64,000 nucleotides of DNA from the NCBI RefSeq assembly GCF_027594865.1, contig NZ_CP089391.1, positions 806,001 to 870,000 on the forward strand. Direction: 5' to 3'. This stretch comes from Bradyrhizobium xenonodulans. Lineage in GTDB: Bacteria; Pseudomonadota; Alphaproteobacteria; Rhizobiales; Xanthobacteraceae. The position numbers and the translations under genes are program-made. Below, piece after piece: positions 33,589 through 42,921 of the stretch (its first letter is position 1; each line of letters begins with the position of its first letter). Under the pieces are notes generated by a model that was given only the letters and a program-made list of their open reading frames with translations, was not told where the DNA came from and ran no database searches.

Positions 33589-34950
33589 ATGCCAGCTTTT
33601 CCCGCCTCGACCACCGTGCTCGATTCGATGCTGTTCCGCGACGCCTTCGGCACGCCCGGGATGCGCGAGGTGTTTTCCGACGTCGCTCTGGTGGCGCGTT
33701 ATGCCGAGGTCGAGGTGGCGCTGGCGAAGGCGGAGGCGACATGCGGCGTGATTCCGCAGGACGCCGCCGATCAGATCGCGGCGCGAACCGACGTTGCCGC
33801 GCTCGATTTCGATCTGCTGCGGCAGGAGACCGACATCGTCGGCTATCCGATCCTCCCGCTGGTGCATCAGATGGTGAAGCAATGCGGCGAGGCCGGCCGC
33901 TACGTGCATTGGGGCGCGACCACGCAGGACATCATGGACACGGCCGTGGTGCTGCAACTGCGCGCCGCGCTCGAGATCGTCGAACGCGACATCGCGGAAC
34001 TGCGCAAAATCCTCGCAGACCTCTCGAAGCGATATCGCGACACGCCGATGGCGGGCCGCACCCATCTCCAGCAGGCGCTGCCGGTGACCTTCGGCTACAA
34101 GACCGCGATCTGGCTCGCGATGTTCGACCGCCACGCCGAGCGTCTCGTGCAGTTGAAGCCCCGCGTCCTGGTCGGCCAGTTCGCCGGCGCGGCCGGCACG
34201 CTGGCCTCGCTCGGCGACAAGGGATTCGAGGTGCAGGAGGCATTCTGCGCCGAGCTGAAGCTCGGCGTGCCCGCCTCGACCTGGCACGTCGCGCGCGACG
34301 GCTTTGCCGAGGCCGTGAACTTCCTCGCGCTCGTCACCGGCTCGCTCGGCAAGATCGCGCTCGACATCATGATCATGGCCTCGACCGAGTTCGCCGAGGT
34401 CTACGAGCCCTTCGTCAAGGGGCGCGGCGCTTCCTCGACGATGCCGCAGAAGCGCAATCCGATCTCCTCGGAACTGATGCTCGCAGCAAGCAAGGCGGTG
34501 CGCCAGCACGCCGGCCTCATGCTGGATGCCATGGTGCAGGATTTCGAGCGCGCCACCGGACCCTGGCACGCCGAATGGATGGCGATCCCGGAAAGCTTCG
34601 TGCTGACCGCCGGGGCCCTGCATCAGGCAAAGTTCGCGCTGGCAGGCCTCATCGTGGACGAGGCGAAGATGAACGACAATCTGGCCGTCAGCCGCGGCCT
34701 GATCGTGGCCGAGGCGGTCATGATGGGGCTCGCGCCGCAGATCGGGCGGCAAGAGGCGCATGACGTGGTCTATGACGCCTGCCGGCTCGCCAACGAAAAG
34801 GGCCTGACGCTGGCGGATGCGCTCTCGTCCGACGCCCGCGTCTCTGTCAGAATCGACCGCGCCACCATCGATGCGCTGACCTCACCGAAAAATTACCTCG
34901 GTCTTGCTCCCGCCATGGTCGACCGGGTGCTGAAATCGGCAACGCGTTGA
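33589..34950 (+). CDS. Fumarase/aspartase-superfamily lyase, PcaB/PurB type
   Basis: A 453-residue enzyme with the superfamily signature SSTMPQKRNP (in RGASSTMPQKRNPISSE) and HWGATTQDIMDTAV in the first third. The closest subgroup by motif spacing is 3-carboxy-cis,cis-muconate cycloisomerase (PcaB) or adenylosuccinate-lyase-like proteins. No other pca gene is adjacent, so the substrate is uncertain. ATG 33589 is preceded by GAAGAAACGCCC; the frame is open back to 33514. The next gene is an aminopeptidase on the same strand, 113 bases on. Confidence 0.85.
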   Translation: MPAFPASTTVLDSMLFRDAFGTPGMREVFSDVALVARYAEVEVALAKAEATCGVIPQDAADQIAARTDVAALDFDLLRQETDIVGYPILPLVHQMVKQCGEAGRYVHWGATTQDIMDTAVVLQLRAALEIVERDIAELRKILADLSKRYRDTPMAGRTHLQQALPVTFGYKTAIWLAMFDRHAERLVQLKPRVLVGQFAGAAGTLASLGDKGFEVQEAFCAELKLGVPASTWHVARDGFAEAVNFLALVTGSLGKIALDIMIMASTEFAEVYEPFVKGRGASSTMPQKRNPISSELMLAASKAVRQHAGLMLDAMVQDFERATGPWHAEWMAIPESFVLTAGALHQAKFALAGLIVDEAKMNDNLAVSRGLIVAEAVMMGLAPQIGRQEAHDVVYDACRLANEKGLTLADALSSDARVSVRIDRATIDALTSPKNYLGLAPAMVDRVLKSATR

Positions 34951-35063
34951 AAACCAAAATGCGCGAAACTGCGTATCTTTCGTGTCTCGCAAGACGCTCG
35001 CACACTTGTGTCTCGCGATGCTAGGCTTAGATTGAACGGCAGACCTTCGGCAGAGGACCCCGC

Positions 35064-36320
35064 ATGAACGATCACCGCAATTCCGCCGCTCCCATCGATC
35101 CCGTGAAACTCGACCGGCTGGCCGAGGTGGCGGTGAAGGTGGGCCTGGGCTTGCGGCCGGGCCAGGATCTGCTCTTGACGGCGCCTGCGATCGCGCTGCC
35201 GCTGGTGCGGCGGATCGCCGTGCATGCCTACAAGGCCGGTGCCGGCATCGTGACGCCTATACTCTCCGACGAGGGGATGACGCTGGCGCGCTACCGCCAC
35301 GGTCACGACAACAGCTTCGATCGCGCCGCCAACTGGCTCTATGAGGGCATGGCCAAGGCGTTCTCCGACAATACCGCGCGGCTCGCCATCGTCGGCGACA
35401 ATCCGATGCTGCTGTCGGGCGAAGATCCTTCCAAGGTGGCGCGCGCGAGCAAGGCCAATTCGATGGCCTATCAGCCGGCGCTGGAAAAAATCGTCAATTT
35501 CGACACCAACTGGAACATCATCGCCTATCCGAGCCCGTCTTGGGCCAAGCAGGTGTTTCCGAACGATCCGGAAGACGTTGCGATCGGCAAGCTCGCGGAC
35601 GCGATCTTCGCGGCGTCGCGCGTCGACCGCGAGGACGCGATGGGCAATTGGGCGAGCCACAATGCGGTGCTGCGCGAGCGCACCAACTGGCTCAACGGCC
35701 AGCGTTTCCGCGCGCTGCAATATTCAGGTCTCGGCATCGACCTCACTATCGGGCTGGCCGACGGACACGAGTGGGAGGGCGGCGCCTCGCTGTCCAAGAA
35801 CGGTATCAGCTGCAACGCCAACATCCCGACCGAAGAGGTGTTCACCACGCCGCATTGTCGGCGGGTCTATGGCCATGTCGTGAGCTCGAAGCCGCTGTCC
35901 TACCAGGGCACCCTGATCGACAACATCGCGGTGCGGTTCGAGGACGGCAAGATCGTCGATGCAAAGGCCTCGCGCGGCGCGGAAGTGCTGAACAAGGTGC
36001 TCGACACCGACGAGGGGGCGCGGCGCCTCGGCGAAGTGGCGCTGGTGCCGCATTCCTCGCCGATCTCGCAGAGCGGGCTGTTGTTCTACAACACGCTGTT
36101 CGACGAGAACGCGGCCTCGCATATCGCGCTCGGCCAGTGCTATTCGAAGTGCTTCGTCAACGGCGCCCAGCTCACGCCGCAGCAGATCGCGGCGCAAGGC
36201 GGCAACCAGAGCCTGATCCATATCGACTGGATGATTGGTTCGGCCGAGACCGACATCGACGGTATTCTCTCCGACGGCAGCAAGGTGCCGGTGTTCCGCA
36301 AGGGCGAGTGGGCGAAGTAG
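35064..36320 (+). CDS. M29-family aminopeptidase
   Basis: A 418-residue cytosolic metallopeptidase of the M29 (AmpS/PepS-like) family. Typical segments are GLRPGQDLLLTAPA near the start, NIPTEEVFTTPH in the middle (the conserved Glu and His are metal ligands) and GQCYSKCFVNG, then HIDWMIGSAETDIDG near the C-terminus. These enzymes remove N-terminal residues from peptides with two divalent metal ions. GGCAGAGGACCCCGC precedes ATG 35064. No peptide transporter is adjacent. Confidence 0.9.
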   Translation: MNDHRNSAAPIDPVKLDRLAEVAVKVGLGLRPGQDLLLTAPAIALPLVRRIAVHAYKAGAGIVTPILSDEGMTLARYRHGHDNSFDRAANWLYEGMAKAFSDNTARLAIVGDNPMLLSGEDPSKVARASKANSMAYQPALEKIVNFDTNWNIIAYPSPSWAKQVFPNDPEDVAIGKLADAIFAASRVDREDAMGNWASHNAVLRERTNWLNGQRFRALQYSGLGIDLTIGLADGHEWEGGASLSKNGISCNANIPTEEVFTTPHCRRVYGHVVSSKPLSYQGTLIDNIAVRFEDGKIVDAKASRGAEVLNKVLDTDEGARRLGEVALVPHSSPISQSGLLFYNTLFDENAASHIALGQCYSKCFVNGAQLTPQQIAAQGGNQSLIHIDWMIGSAETDIDGILSDGSKVPVFRKGEWAK

Positions 36321-36325
36321 TTTGC

Positions 36326-36355
36326 TTCACCCTCTCCCCGCTGGGGAGAGGTGAA
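36326..36355. repeat. Palindrome TTCACC-CTCTCCCC/GGGGAGAG-GTGAA
   Basis: This perfect-looking hairpin, with one bulged C and a three-base loop, starts 6 bases after the aminopeptidase stop and lies between convergent genes. No T-run follows. Its CTCTCCCC core matches the elements at 23505 and 49715. Confidence 0.65.
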
Positions 36356-36383
36356 CAACCAAGCAGCACAGCGTAACGATTCT

Positions 36384-36938
36384 CTACGCCGCCGCGTTGC
36401 GCAGCATCGGGTTGCTGTCGATGCTGAAGCGGTTGAACAGCGTGGTAAACGGGCTGCCGTCGGTGGCCCGGACGATGGCATCGGACGCAGCGACCGCCTC
36501 GTAGAGCGCGCCGACCGGATCGTCCGCCTCCGGCAGGTCGAGGCCTCCGCGAATTTCCTCGCGGGCCTCGTTGACGTCGTCCTCGTCCTCGAGTGTCGCC
36601 TCCAGCGCGCCGGCCGCGCGCCGCATCTCGGCCAGATCGCCGCCGGCGGAGAATTTGAGGATGTCGAGCCAGTAGGGGCGGGCGATCACGAGCTGGACGA
36701 ACGCCTCGAAATCCTCCGCGATAATTCCTGCGCGCCCCTCCGATGAGACGTAGAGCACATTCTGCGAGGGCAGCAGCACGAACGCGCCGCCCGAGCCGTC
36801 ACTGCCGATCTGCCGGGGGCTTTCGACGCCGTCGATGGTGAACCAGGGCTCTTCGTCCGGCGCGAAGGTGACATCAAGGCTGCCGAGCCAGGCGACGACC
36901 TCGCCTCGGGCGGTCAGAACCTCTGGGGTGAGGGGCAT
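36384..36938 (-). CDS. Hypothetical protein of unknown fold
   Basis: A 184-residue acidic soluble protein: VVAWLGSLDVTFAPDEEPWF near the start, NVLYVSSEGRAGI, then a Glu/Asp-rich C-terminal region (LEATLEDEDDVNEAREEIRG). No signal peptide or transmembrane segment is visible. ATG 36938 has GGAGCCAGACC upstream and starts the conserved-looking part. It may be related to SMI1/KNR4-like immunity or regulatory proteins, but I cannot support that from motifs alone. Confidence 0.6.
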   Translation of the reverse strand: MPLTPEVLTARGEVVAWLGSLDVTFAPDEEPWFTIDGVESPRQIGSDGSGGAFVLLPSQNVLYVSSEGRAGIIAEDFEAFVQLVIARPYWLDILKFSAGGDLAEMRRAAGALEATLEDEDDVNEAREEIRGGLDLPEADDPVGALYEAVAASDAIVRATDGSPFTTLFNRFSIDSNPMLRNAAA

Positions 36939-37177
36939 CGGTCTGGCTCCTTCGACGATCACTTTCGCGCACTTTGTCGCACCCCGGAAAAGACCGGTTC
37001 ATGTGCGCGAATTTGCAGGGAAATCTCGGCGTTAACCTCTTCGCAACTGCAACTTGCGGCTGATTGTCAGGGCCTGCGTAAGAAAGAATTAAAAACCGGC
37101 TACTAGCGTTCCCAACATGTTTCGAAACAATCCGGGCCTAGACCCGGCCATTCATATTATATTCCCTGGGGAAGCAG

Positions 37178-37633
37178 ATGTCGCGCGCATTGATTGAAAT
37201 CGGTAGTTGCAATGTGGATCTCGAGCTGCGGCCGATCGAGCCGTCCTGGATCATCGAAGGCAACCCGGTATCGCGTTCGCACATCCTGTCCACCAGCGAC
37301 GACGGCACTGCTTCGACCATCATCTGGCAATGCACCGAAGGCCGCTTCAACTGGTACTACGACATCGACGAGACGATCATGATCATGGAAGGATCGATCG
37401 TGCTCGAAAGCGACGGCATGCCGCCGAAGCGCTACGGCCCCGGCGACGTCATTTTCTTCCGCGACGGCGCGCATGCCAAATGGCATGTCGAAGGCCACGT
37501 CAAGAAGATCGCCTTCTGCCGCAAGACCAATCCCGTGATGATCGGTTTCCTGATCCGCGTCGTCAACAAGCTCAAGAAGATGTTCATCTCCAGCGGCGCG
37601 CCCCGTCCGGCCTCGCTGATGGGCGCCGGCTAG
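37178..37633 (+). CDS. Cupin-domain protein
   Basis: A 151-residue protein with a single cupin barrel: FNWYYDIDETIMIMEGSIVL is the metal-site region of the first motif and GPGDVIFFRDGAHAKWHVEG is the second. The pattern is of the Cupin_3 (DUF861) type, where a Glu and histidines can bind a metal. TGGGGAAGC precedes ATG 37178. A basic C-terminal helix (IRVVNKLKKMF) follows. A perfect palindrome GTTTCGAAAC lies 49 bases upstream (37119-37128). The enzyme role is not defined; it stands alone. Confidence 0.82.
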   Translation: MSRALIEIGSCNVDLELRPIEPSWIIEGNPVSRSHILSTSDDGTASTIIWQCTEGRFNWYYDIDETIMIMEGSIVLESDGMPPKRYGPGDVIFFRDGAHAKWHVEGHVKKIAFCRKTNPVMIGFLIRVVNKLKKMFISSGAPRPASLMGAG

Positions 37634-37682
37634 AGCTCGATCAATCGTTTCAAGGACGCTTCCCAGCGGCCACGACGGAAGG

Positions 37683-37714
37683 GGGGTCGGGATCAACATC
37701 CCGGCCCCTCTTCT
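37683..37714 (+). terminator. Likely Rho-independent terminator after the cupin gene
   Basis: Arms GGGGTCGGGAT (37683-37693) and ATCCCGGCCCC (37698-37708), with one T-G pair, enclose a four-base loop and are followed by TCTTCT. It lies between convergent cupin and amidohydrolase genes and could serve both. Confidence 0.6.
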
Positions 37715-37716
37715 CG

Positions 37717-38769
37717 TCATGACGGCAAATCGAGCCGGTAGACATCGGTCGCGGTCTGCGAGAACAGCGCCGTCTTCTCGGCTTCGCTCAAAGCTGCCGC
37801 GATGCGCTTGAAGGCGTTGAAGATCACCTGGTAGCTGCACTGGCCCTTGTCCGGCGGAAAATTGCTCTCGAACATCGCTCGCTTCGGGCCGAACGCCTCG
37901 ATGCAGGTCTCGACATAGGGACGCCAGGCCGCGGCGAGCTCCTCGGACGACGGCGGCTTCTCGCGCAGATGGAAATCATAGCCGAGCAGGCACATCGCGA
38001 GCCCGCCGAGCTTCACCACCACGTTCTCGCAACTCGCGATCTCCCGGATCGCGGCGCGCCATTGCGGAAACACCTCCTCGCGCCGTCCGGCAAAGCGACC
38101 AACGCCGGCCGGACCGCCGCAATGATCGAGCACGATTTTGGTGTCGGGGAAGGCGCGCGCGAGCTCGGTCAGCTCGCCGATCTGCGGATGGAACAGCCAG
38201 GCATCGAAGCTGAGGTTGAGCGGCGCGAGGCAGGCAAAACCCTTGCGGAAGGCCGGGTCCTGCAACAATCCCTTTGGCCGGTTCGCATACATGCCGGCGA
38301 CGGCGGGGTCTTCGTCCCAGGCCGAGGAATGCCTGATGCCGCGGAAGCGGTCGTTGCCGGCGGCGATCTCGGCTTCCAGCACCGGCTTTGCCGCATCGCC
38401 CAGCAACAGATTGGCGTGGCTGACAATGCCGGCGCAGATCGCCGCCTTGCCGTAACCACCGCTGGCGCTCATCGCGGCGACGCCATTGGCGAACTCGACC
38501 TCACCGACGGGGCGGAACGCTTCGGGCCCATGCGCGCGATACATCGAGCGGCAGTCGACATAGACGGTGGCGATGATGTTGTGGCCGGAGGCGATATCCG
38601 CCGCCATCTCCTCGATCAGATAGCGGTGCCCCCGATTCCAGAGATGGTGATGGGGATCGACGATCGGCCGCAAGGGATCGATGATCTCCTCCTGATGCAG
38701 CGCGAGCCAATCCTCGCGCGGCTCGACGAACAGCCCGCTCGTGTTGGCGGGCAACCCACCTGCAGCCAT
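37717..38769 (-). CDS. Amidohydrolase 2 family, TIM-barrel hydrolase
   Basis: A 350-residue enzyme with the metal-binding DPHHHLWNRGHRY near the N-terminus, VLDHCGG in the middle and MFESNFPPDKGQCSY near the end, the mark of the amidohydrolase-2 (fuconolactonase or 2-pyrone-4,6-dicarboxylate hydrolase-like) family. It probably hydrolyses a lactone or decarboxylates a small cyclic acid. ATG 38769 is better spaced from the GGGAG site than the ATG six bases upstream. Its nearest gene, the cupin, is convergent. Confidence 0.85.
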   Translation of the reverse strand: MAAGGLPANTSGLFVEPREDWLALHQEEIIDPLRPIVDPHHHLWNRGHRYLIEEMAADIASGHNIIATVYVDCRSMYRAHGPEAFRPVGEVEFANGVAAMSASGGYGKAAICAGIVSHANLLLGDAAKPVLEAEIAAGNDRFRGIRHSSAWDEDPAVAGMYANRPKGLLQDPAFRKGFACLAPLNLSFDAWLFHPQIGELTELARAFPDTKIVLDHCGGPAGVGRFAGRREEVFPQWRAAIREIASCENVVVKLGGLAMCLLGYDFHLREKPPSSEELAAAWRPYVETCIEAFGPKRAMFESNFPPDKGQCSYQVIFNAFKRIAAALSEAEKTALFSQTATDVYRLDLPS

Positions 38770-38882
38770 CGGCATTCGCTCCCGTTGTATTTTTTGTGGT
38801 GGGAGCCTAGCACCTCATCTCGCCACGCAGCAGCGCGTGTTGCGCAACCGCACCCGTCATCGCGAGCACAGCGGTGCTATCC

Positions 38883-39404
38883 TCAGCCCCTGCACCGCTT
38901 TGCCCTCACATCAACCACCAGCCGCCAATCGGTTGCGGACGCAGGCTTTATCTCACCAAGCCAGTGGAAGAAGTCCTCGCTGATCTCCGTGAAGCTCCAG
39001 CGCGTCAGCTCGCCTGCATCGGTCGTGCCTTCCTGCACGATGTCGTTTCGGTGCGGGCGGCCGATCTGCTGGCGGAATACGCTTCGGCCGGGATCGAACC
39101 AGGAAATCCGCCACGCATCGAGGGTCGGATCGTAGACCCGCAGTGTCGTGCCGTACCAATTGCCGGCGATAGGAAAGGCCGGAAAGCCGGCGGGACGGGG
39201 GATGATCCAGACATCCTGCACGGCGCGGCCCTCCAGCACCCAGCCGAAATGGATTTCGCCTGACGTGGTATGCGTCGTTCCGTCGGGACCATGGGCGGTG
39301 ATCTCGGCGTCCCAGTCGCCGACGAAGCGGCCGTAAAGCTGAAGCGCCGCCGCGTGCTCGGGGTTCGGTCCATCCGCGTGCAACAATCTCGCAAAATCTG
39401 TCAT
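38883..39404 (-). CDS. Hypothetical protein, DUF1579-like
   Basis: A 173-residue soluble protein with a lipocalin-like or DUF1579-like pattern: ALQLYGRFVGDWDAEITAHG, then GEIHFGWVLEGRAVQDVWII and WYGTTLRVYDPTLDAWRISW, each a beta-strand repeat. CAACAGGAGACCGAC precedes ATG 39404. It has no signal peptide. Such proteins are calycin-fold and may bind small ligands; no enzymatic role can be assigned. Confidence 0.7.
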   Translation of the reverse strand: MTDFARLLHADGPNPEHAAALQLYGRFVGDWDAEITAHGPDGTTHTTSGEIHFGWVLEGRAVQDVWIIPRPAGFPAFPIAGNWYGTTLRVYDPTLDAWRISWFDPGRSVFRQQIGRPHRNDIVQEGTTDAGELTRWSFTEISEDFFHWLGEIKPASATDWRLVVDVRAKRCRG

Positions 39405-39469
39405 GTCGGTCTCCTGTTGGGAGGAGATCAGCACGGACGAACCGCAATCGACTTGGAGAAAATTGCGCC

Positions 39470-40285
39470 TCAGACGCCGTCGAGGATGATCACCGTCGGA
39501 TTCGTTGGCAGCGTGTCCCGCGACGTCCGGAACGAGCGGTCGCTGCGCCGGTCGATCTCGAACTGCTGGCCGATCCGGCGCATGAAGTCGTCGAGCGGGG
39601 TGGCGAAGCGATGCATCGGCAGCACGACGGAGGCGCGCAGCCGTTTGGTGATCTCGGAGATGCCGTCGAGCGACATGGTGTAGGTGCCGTCGATCGGCAC
39701 CATCACGATGTCGAGCCGTCCGATCTGGGCGAAATGGCTGTCGTCGAGCTTGTGGTGGAGATGGCCGAGATGACCGATGCAGAGGCCCGCGACTTCGAAG
39801 ATGAAGATCGAATTGCCGTCGCGGATCATGTCGGCGCCGGCATCGTCGCCGAAATAGCGGCGGATGTCGGTCGTGACGTTGCGGATAAAAGTGTCGCCGA
39901 TGCGCTCCGAGACAATGGCCGGCTTGCCGTCCGCGCCCCAGCCATGCAGCACGTGGGGAATGCGCCTGTCGGGAGTTAGCGTGTAGTGGGTGCTGTGGGC
40001 CCGGTTCATGGTGGCGACATCGGGTAGCCGTCCCACCTGGTAGGCCCCGCTATAGTCCGTGGCGATGCGCAAGCCGCCGGGCGTGTCGATGAAATAGGTG
40101 GAATGGCCGGCATAGGTGATCTGGACCTCGGCCGCCGCTGCCGCCTGCCGGAACGCTACCGGTATCGCGCGGGGTGCGGCATTCGCCATCGCCAGGCATT
40201 CGCTGCGCTGAGGTTGCTGCTGGGCGAGGGCAGGTGAAAGGAATGCGCCGAACAGCGCCAGAGCCGCCGAAACCAGTCGCCACAT
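39470..40285 (-). CDS. Exported UlaG-like metallo-beta-lactamase-fold protein
   Basis: 271 residues starting with a Sec signal peptide (MWRLVSAALALFGAFLSPAL, cut near AQ). The mature part has ITYAGHSTYFIDTPGG and HLGHLHHKLDD, the metal-site motifs of the UlaG-like beta-lactamase branch (lactonase/phosphodiesterase-like), and VLPMHRFATP near the end. ATG 40285 is chosen because GGGGACGGAT precedes it and the signal peptide starts there; 40303 is an in-frame alternative. It should work in the periplasm; the substrate is unknown. Confidence 0.82.
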   Translation of the reverse strand: MWRLVSAALALFGAFLSPALAQQQPQRSECLAMANAAPRAIPVAFRQAAAAAEVQITYAGHSTYFIDTPGGLRIATDYSGAYQVGRLPDVATMNRAHSTHYTLTPDRRIPHVLHGWGADGKPAIVSERIGDTFIRNVTTDIRRYFGDDAGADMIRDGNSIFIFEVAGLCIGHLGHLHHKLDDSHFAQIGRLDIVMVPIDGTYTMSLDGISEITKRLRASVVLPMHRFATPLDDFMRRIGQQFEIDRRSDRSFRTSRDTLPTNPTVIILDGV

Positions 40286-40386
40286 ATCCGTCCCCGATGA
40301 CATCAGGGGGAAAGTCTAGCGTGCTATGCAGCGCGTAGCCAACGGCTGGCGATCAACAGCGCGTCAGTGTCGCACCTTCGCGGCTC

Positions 40387-41913
40387 TTACTCCCGCCTTG
40401 GGCTGAACTTCCAGGTGATGGCGACGAGGCTCGCTGTGATCAGGCCGCTGATGAGGCCGGCGATCGGCAGGGCCAGCAACAGCGCGGCGCTGGCCGCCCA
40501 GCCGATCGAGGAGAAGGCTTCGGCGAAGGTCGCAAGCCGCGAGGAGGTCTGGCGGCGGCGGAATTGGCTGCGCCGGGCCTGCACCCGGAACCAGAGCTGG
40601 ATCGCGGTGGCGGAGGCCGCGCTGATGATGACGGCACCGGCGCTGACCGCGGCCTGGATCGGCGAGGCGAAAGCGAGTGCGGCGACCAGCGGACAGAAGA
40701 TGACGGCGATCGCGATCAGCACCACCTCGATCTTGGCGCGAATGACGCTGGAGGGCGTCAGCGGCGCGGTCGCGACCAGATCGGGCGCGTCCTCGCCCGA
40801 GATCGTCAGCCAGGCGAGCCCGCCGGCAAGCTGTCCCGCCGCCATCACCATCACAGGCGTGATCAGCGTCAGCGCCGCCGAGCTGTCGGCAAAGCTGCGC
40901 CACAGCAACAGCGCAGGTGGCACCAGGTAGAGAAGCTGCATCAATGTCTGTGAGACCAGCCAGGGATCGCGCCAGAGCAGGATAAACTCCTTGCGCCGCA
41001 GCGCCTGCTGCCGCGATCCGCCGCGGAACGGACGCTCCTTTGCGTGCGTGCTGCCGGATTTGCCATGAGCCGCGGCATCGATCGCGGTGTCGGCAAAGCG
41101 GCCGGAAAAGATCGCCATGACGCTGCCGAGCAGCACGAGCCCGAGCGCCAGGAGCAGCAGCAGCGCTTCGCTGTCGCCCATCGTCGCCCGCGCCGGCCAC
41201 CACCAGATGCTGTCGAGGTCGGGCGCGTAAGCGGCGAAGCTGCCGGAGGTCAGGATGGTGAAGCGCGACAGCGTGCCGTAGGACATGATCGCGGCGACCT
41301 GGAGCGCGATCACGAAGCCGGCGCCGATGATCGCGGCGAGGATCTGGGCGATGAGGCGCGTCCGCGCCGGGCCGATCAGGCGGAACAGCAGGATGGTGAC
41401 GGCAATCGCGACCGCCGCGGCCGACAGCCCCATCGCGACGACGACGCCGAAGGCGGCAAGCCAGCGCGGCCCGCCGCCGATCACCAGCACGTCGATGAAG
41501 GGCGTCGAGAACAGCAGCGCCATCACGGTGACGGCGAGCGCGATCGCGGCGATGCGTACCGAAAACAGATTGGCGAGCGTCGCCGGCGAGGACATGATGA
41601 GGTCGAGATCGGCGCGCGCGTAAAACACCCGCGTCACCGATTCGATCGCCTGCGACAGCATCAAGGTCCAGGCCAGGAAGATCGTCGCCGAGATCATGAT
41701 CAGCGACGATTTGTCGAGCGGCAGTTGCAGATCGGCGAAGCGACCGATCACCGCCCAGGCCGGCACGTGCAGCAGCGCTGCGATGGAGAGCAGGCCGATG
41801 ACGGCGGCGCGGGCCCGCTTGCGCCGCCCGCCGGTCATCATGGCGAACCATTCGCGCCAGGCGAGCCGGAGCTCGTGGCGGGCAAACCAGGACAGCGCGG
41901 TCGCCGAGCTCAT
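40387..41913 (-). CDS. ABC exporter membrane subunit
   Basis: A 508-residue polytopic membrane protein with about twelve hydrophobic helices and the polar N-terminal RHELRLAWREWFAMM of bacterial ABC-2-like export permeases. Its start overlaps the stop of the ATPase gene upstream by four bases, so the two form one transporter. The long hydrophobic chain without large soluble loops is unlike a lipoprotein-type permease. The substrate is unknown. Confidence 0.82.
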   Translation of the reverse strand: MSSATALSWFARHELRLAWREWFAMMTGGRRKRARAAVIGLLSIAALLHVPAWAVIGRFADLQLPLDKSSLIMISATIFLAWTLMLSQAIESVTRVFYARADLDLIMSSPATLANLFSVRIAAIALAVTVMALLFSTPFIDVLVIGGGPRWLAAFGVVVAMGLSAAAVAIAVTILLFRLIGPARTRLIAQILAAIIGAGFVIALQVAAIMSYGTLSRFTILTSGSFAAYAPDLDSIWWWPARATMGDSEALLLLLALGLVLLGSVMAIFSGRFADTAIDAAAHGKSGSTHAKERPFRGGSRQQALRRKEFILLWRDPWLVSQTLMQLLYLVPPALLLWRSFADSSAALTLITPVMVMAAGQLAGGLAWLTISGEDAPDLVATAPLTPSSVIRAKIEVVLIAIAVIFCPLVAALAFASPIQAAVSAGAVIISAASATAIQLWFRVQARRSQFRRRQTSSRLATFAEAFSSIGWAASAALLLALPIAGLISGLITASLVAITWKFSPRRE

Positions 41914-42659
41914 GCGGCTTCCTGAAGCGTCACCAGTGCGATGAAGAGGTCCTCCAGGCTGGTGTCGGCATGGCCGTTCTGCTGGCGCAGCTCGGCCAGC
42001 GTGCCCTCGGCGACCAGCCGGCCCGAGGCGATCACGCCGATGCGGTCGGCCATGCGCTCGGCCACCTCCAGAATATGCGTGGTCATGATGATGGTGCAGC
42101 CGGCCTGAACGCGCGTGCTGAGGAGGCCCTTCACATGGCGGGCGGAGACGGCGTCGAGCCCGGTCAGCGGCTCGTCGAGGATGATGAGGCGGGGATCGTG
42201 CACCAGCGCGCCGGCGAGAGCGACCTTCTGGCGCATGCCCTTGGAAAAGCCTTCGCAGCGCTCGTGCCGGTGCGGCTCGAGCCCGAGCGAGCTCAGCAGC
42301 TCCTGCGCGACCGGTTCCGAAACGGAGGGCGCGATGCCCCAGAGGCCTGCGACGAATTCGAGGTACTCAAGGGGCGTCAGCTTGTCATAGATCATGGGCT
42401 CGTCGGAGACCCAAGCCATCATTTGCTTGGCGGCGACGGGATTGTCGAGCGCATCGATGCCGAAGATCGAGACCGCGCCGGCATCGGGCCGCAGCAGGCC
42501 TGCAACCATGCGCAAGGTGGTGGTCTTGCCGGCGCCATTGGGGCCGACCAGAGCATAGAATTCGCCGGCGTGAATGGTGAGGTCGAGGCTATCGACCGCC
42601 AGACGGTCAAAACGCTTCGTTAACCCCAGAATTTCCAGCGCCGAGTTGTCCGGCTTCAT
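41910..42659 (-). CDS. ABC exporter ATP-binding subunit
   Basis: A 249-residue single ABC ATPase: Walker A GPNGAGKTT, signature FSKGMRQKVALAGALV and Walker B LIILDEPLTGLD, the CcmA/ABC-2 export type. ATG 42659 is preferred because AAGGTG is well placed before it and the ATPase fold starts soon after; two longer in-frame starts (42698, 42749) add no conserved sequence. It couples to the permease 41913, with four-base overlap. Confidence 0.9.
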   Translation of the reverse strand: MKPDNSALEILGLTKRFDRLAVDSLDLTIHAGEFYALVGPNGAGKTTTLRMVAGLLRPDAGAVSIFGIDALDNPVAAKQMMAWVSDEPMIYDKLTPLEYLEFVAGLWGIAPSVSEPVAQELLSSLGLEPHRHERCEGFSKGMRQKVALAGALVHDPRLIILDEPLTGLDAVSARHVKGLLSTRVQAGCTIIMTTHILEVAERMADRIGVIASGRLVAEGTLAELRQQNGHADTSLEDLFIALVTLQEAA

Positions 42660-42780
42660 GACAGCCACACCTTGCGGTTTTGCATCGCCCGCGACCATGG
42701 CCCGAAGATGTTTCGGCACCGTGAATCTACGGCCTACAAATTCCGTCATCCGGTTTGGACTAAAGGCAAGTCACCGTTTG

Positions 42781-42809
42781 TTGACAGCGCTTGGCGGTTC
42801 AGGCTGAAT
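42781..42809 (+). promoter_or_regulatory. Candidate sigma70 promoter for the liv operon
   Basis: TTGACA (42781-42786), a 17-base spacer and CTGAAT (42804-42809) lie about 113 bases upstream of the LivH-like start, in the divergent gap with the ABC exporter. The -35 is consensus and the -10 is a weak match, so an activator may be needed. Confidence 0.45.
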
Positions 42810-42921
42810 TGGTTTCGGACAAATGGCGCTGACGCAGCGAAACGACTGCGTAGCGACTGGACACAAGATGCAGCGAGGCGGTCACGAAGAACCGCTGGTT
42901 GTATCGGGAGGATGCGCGGCG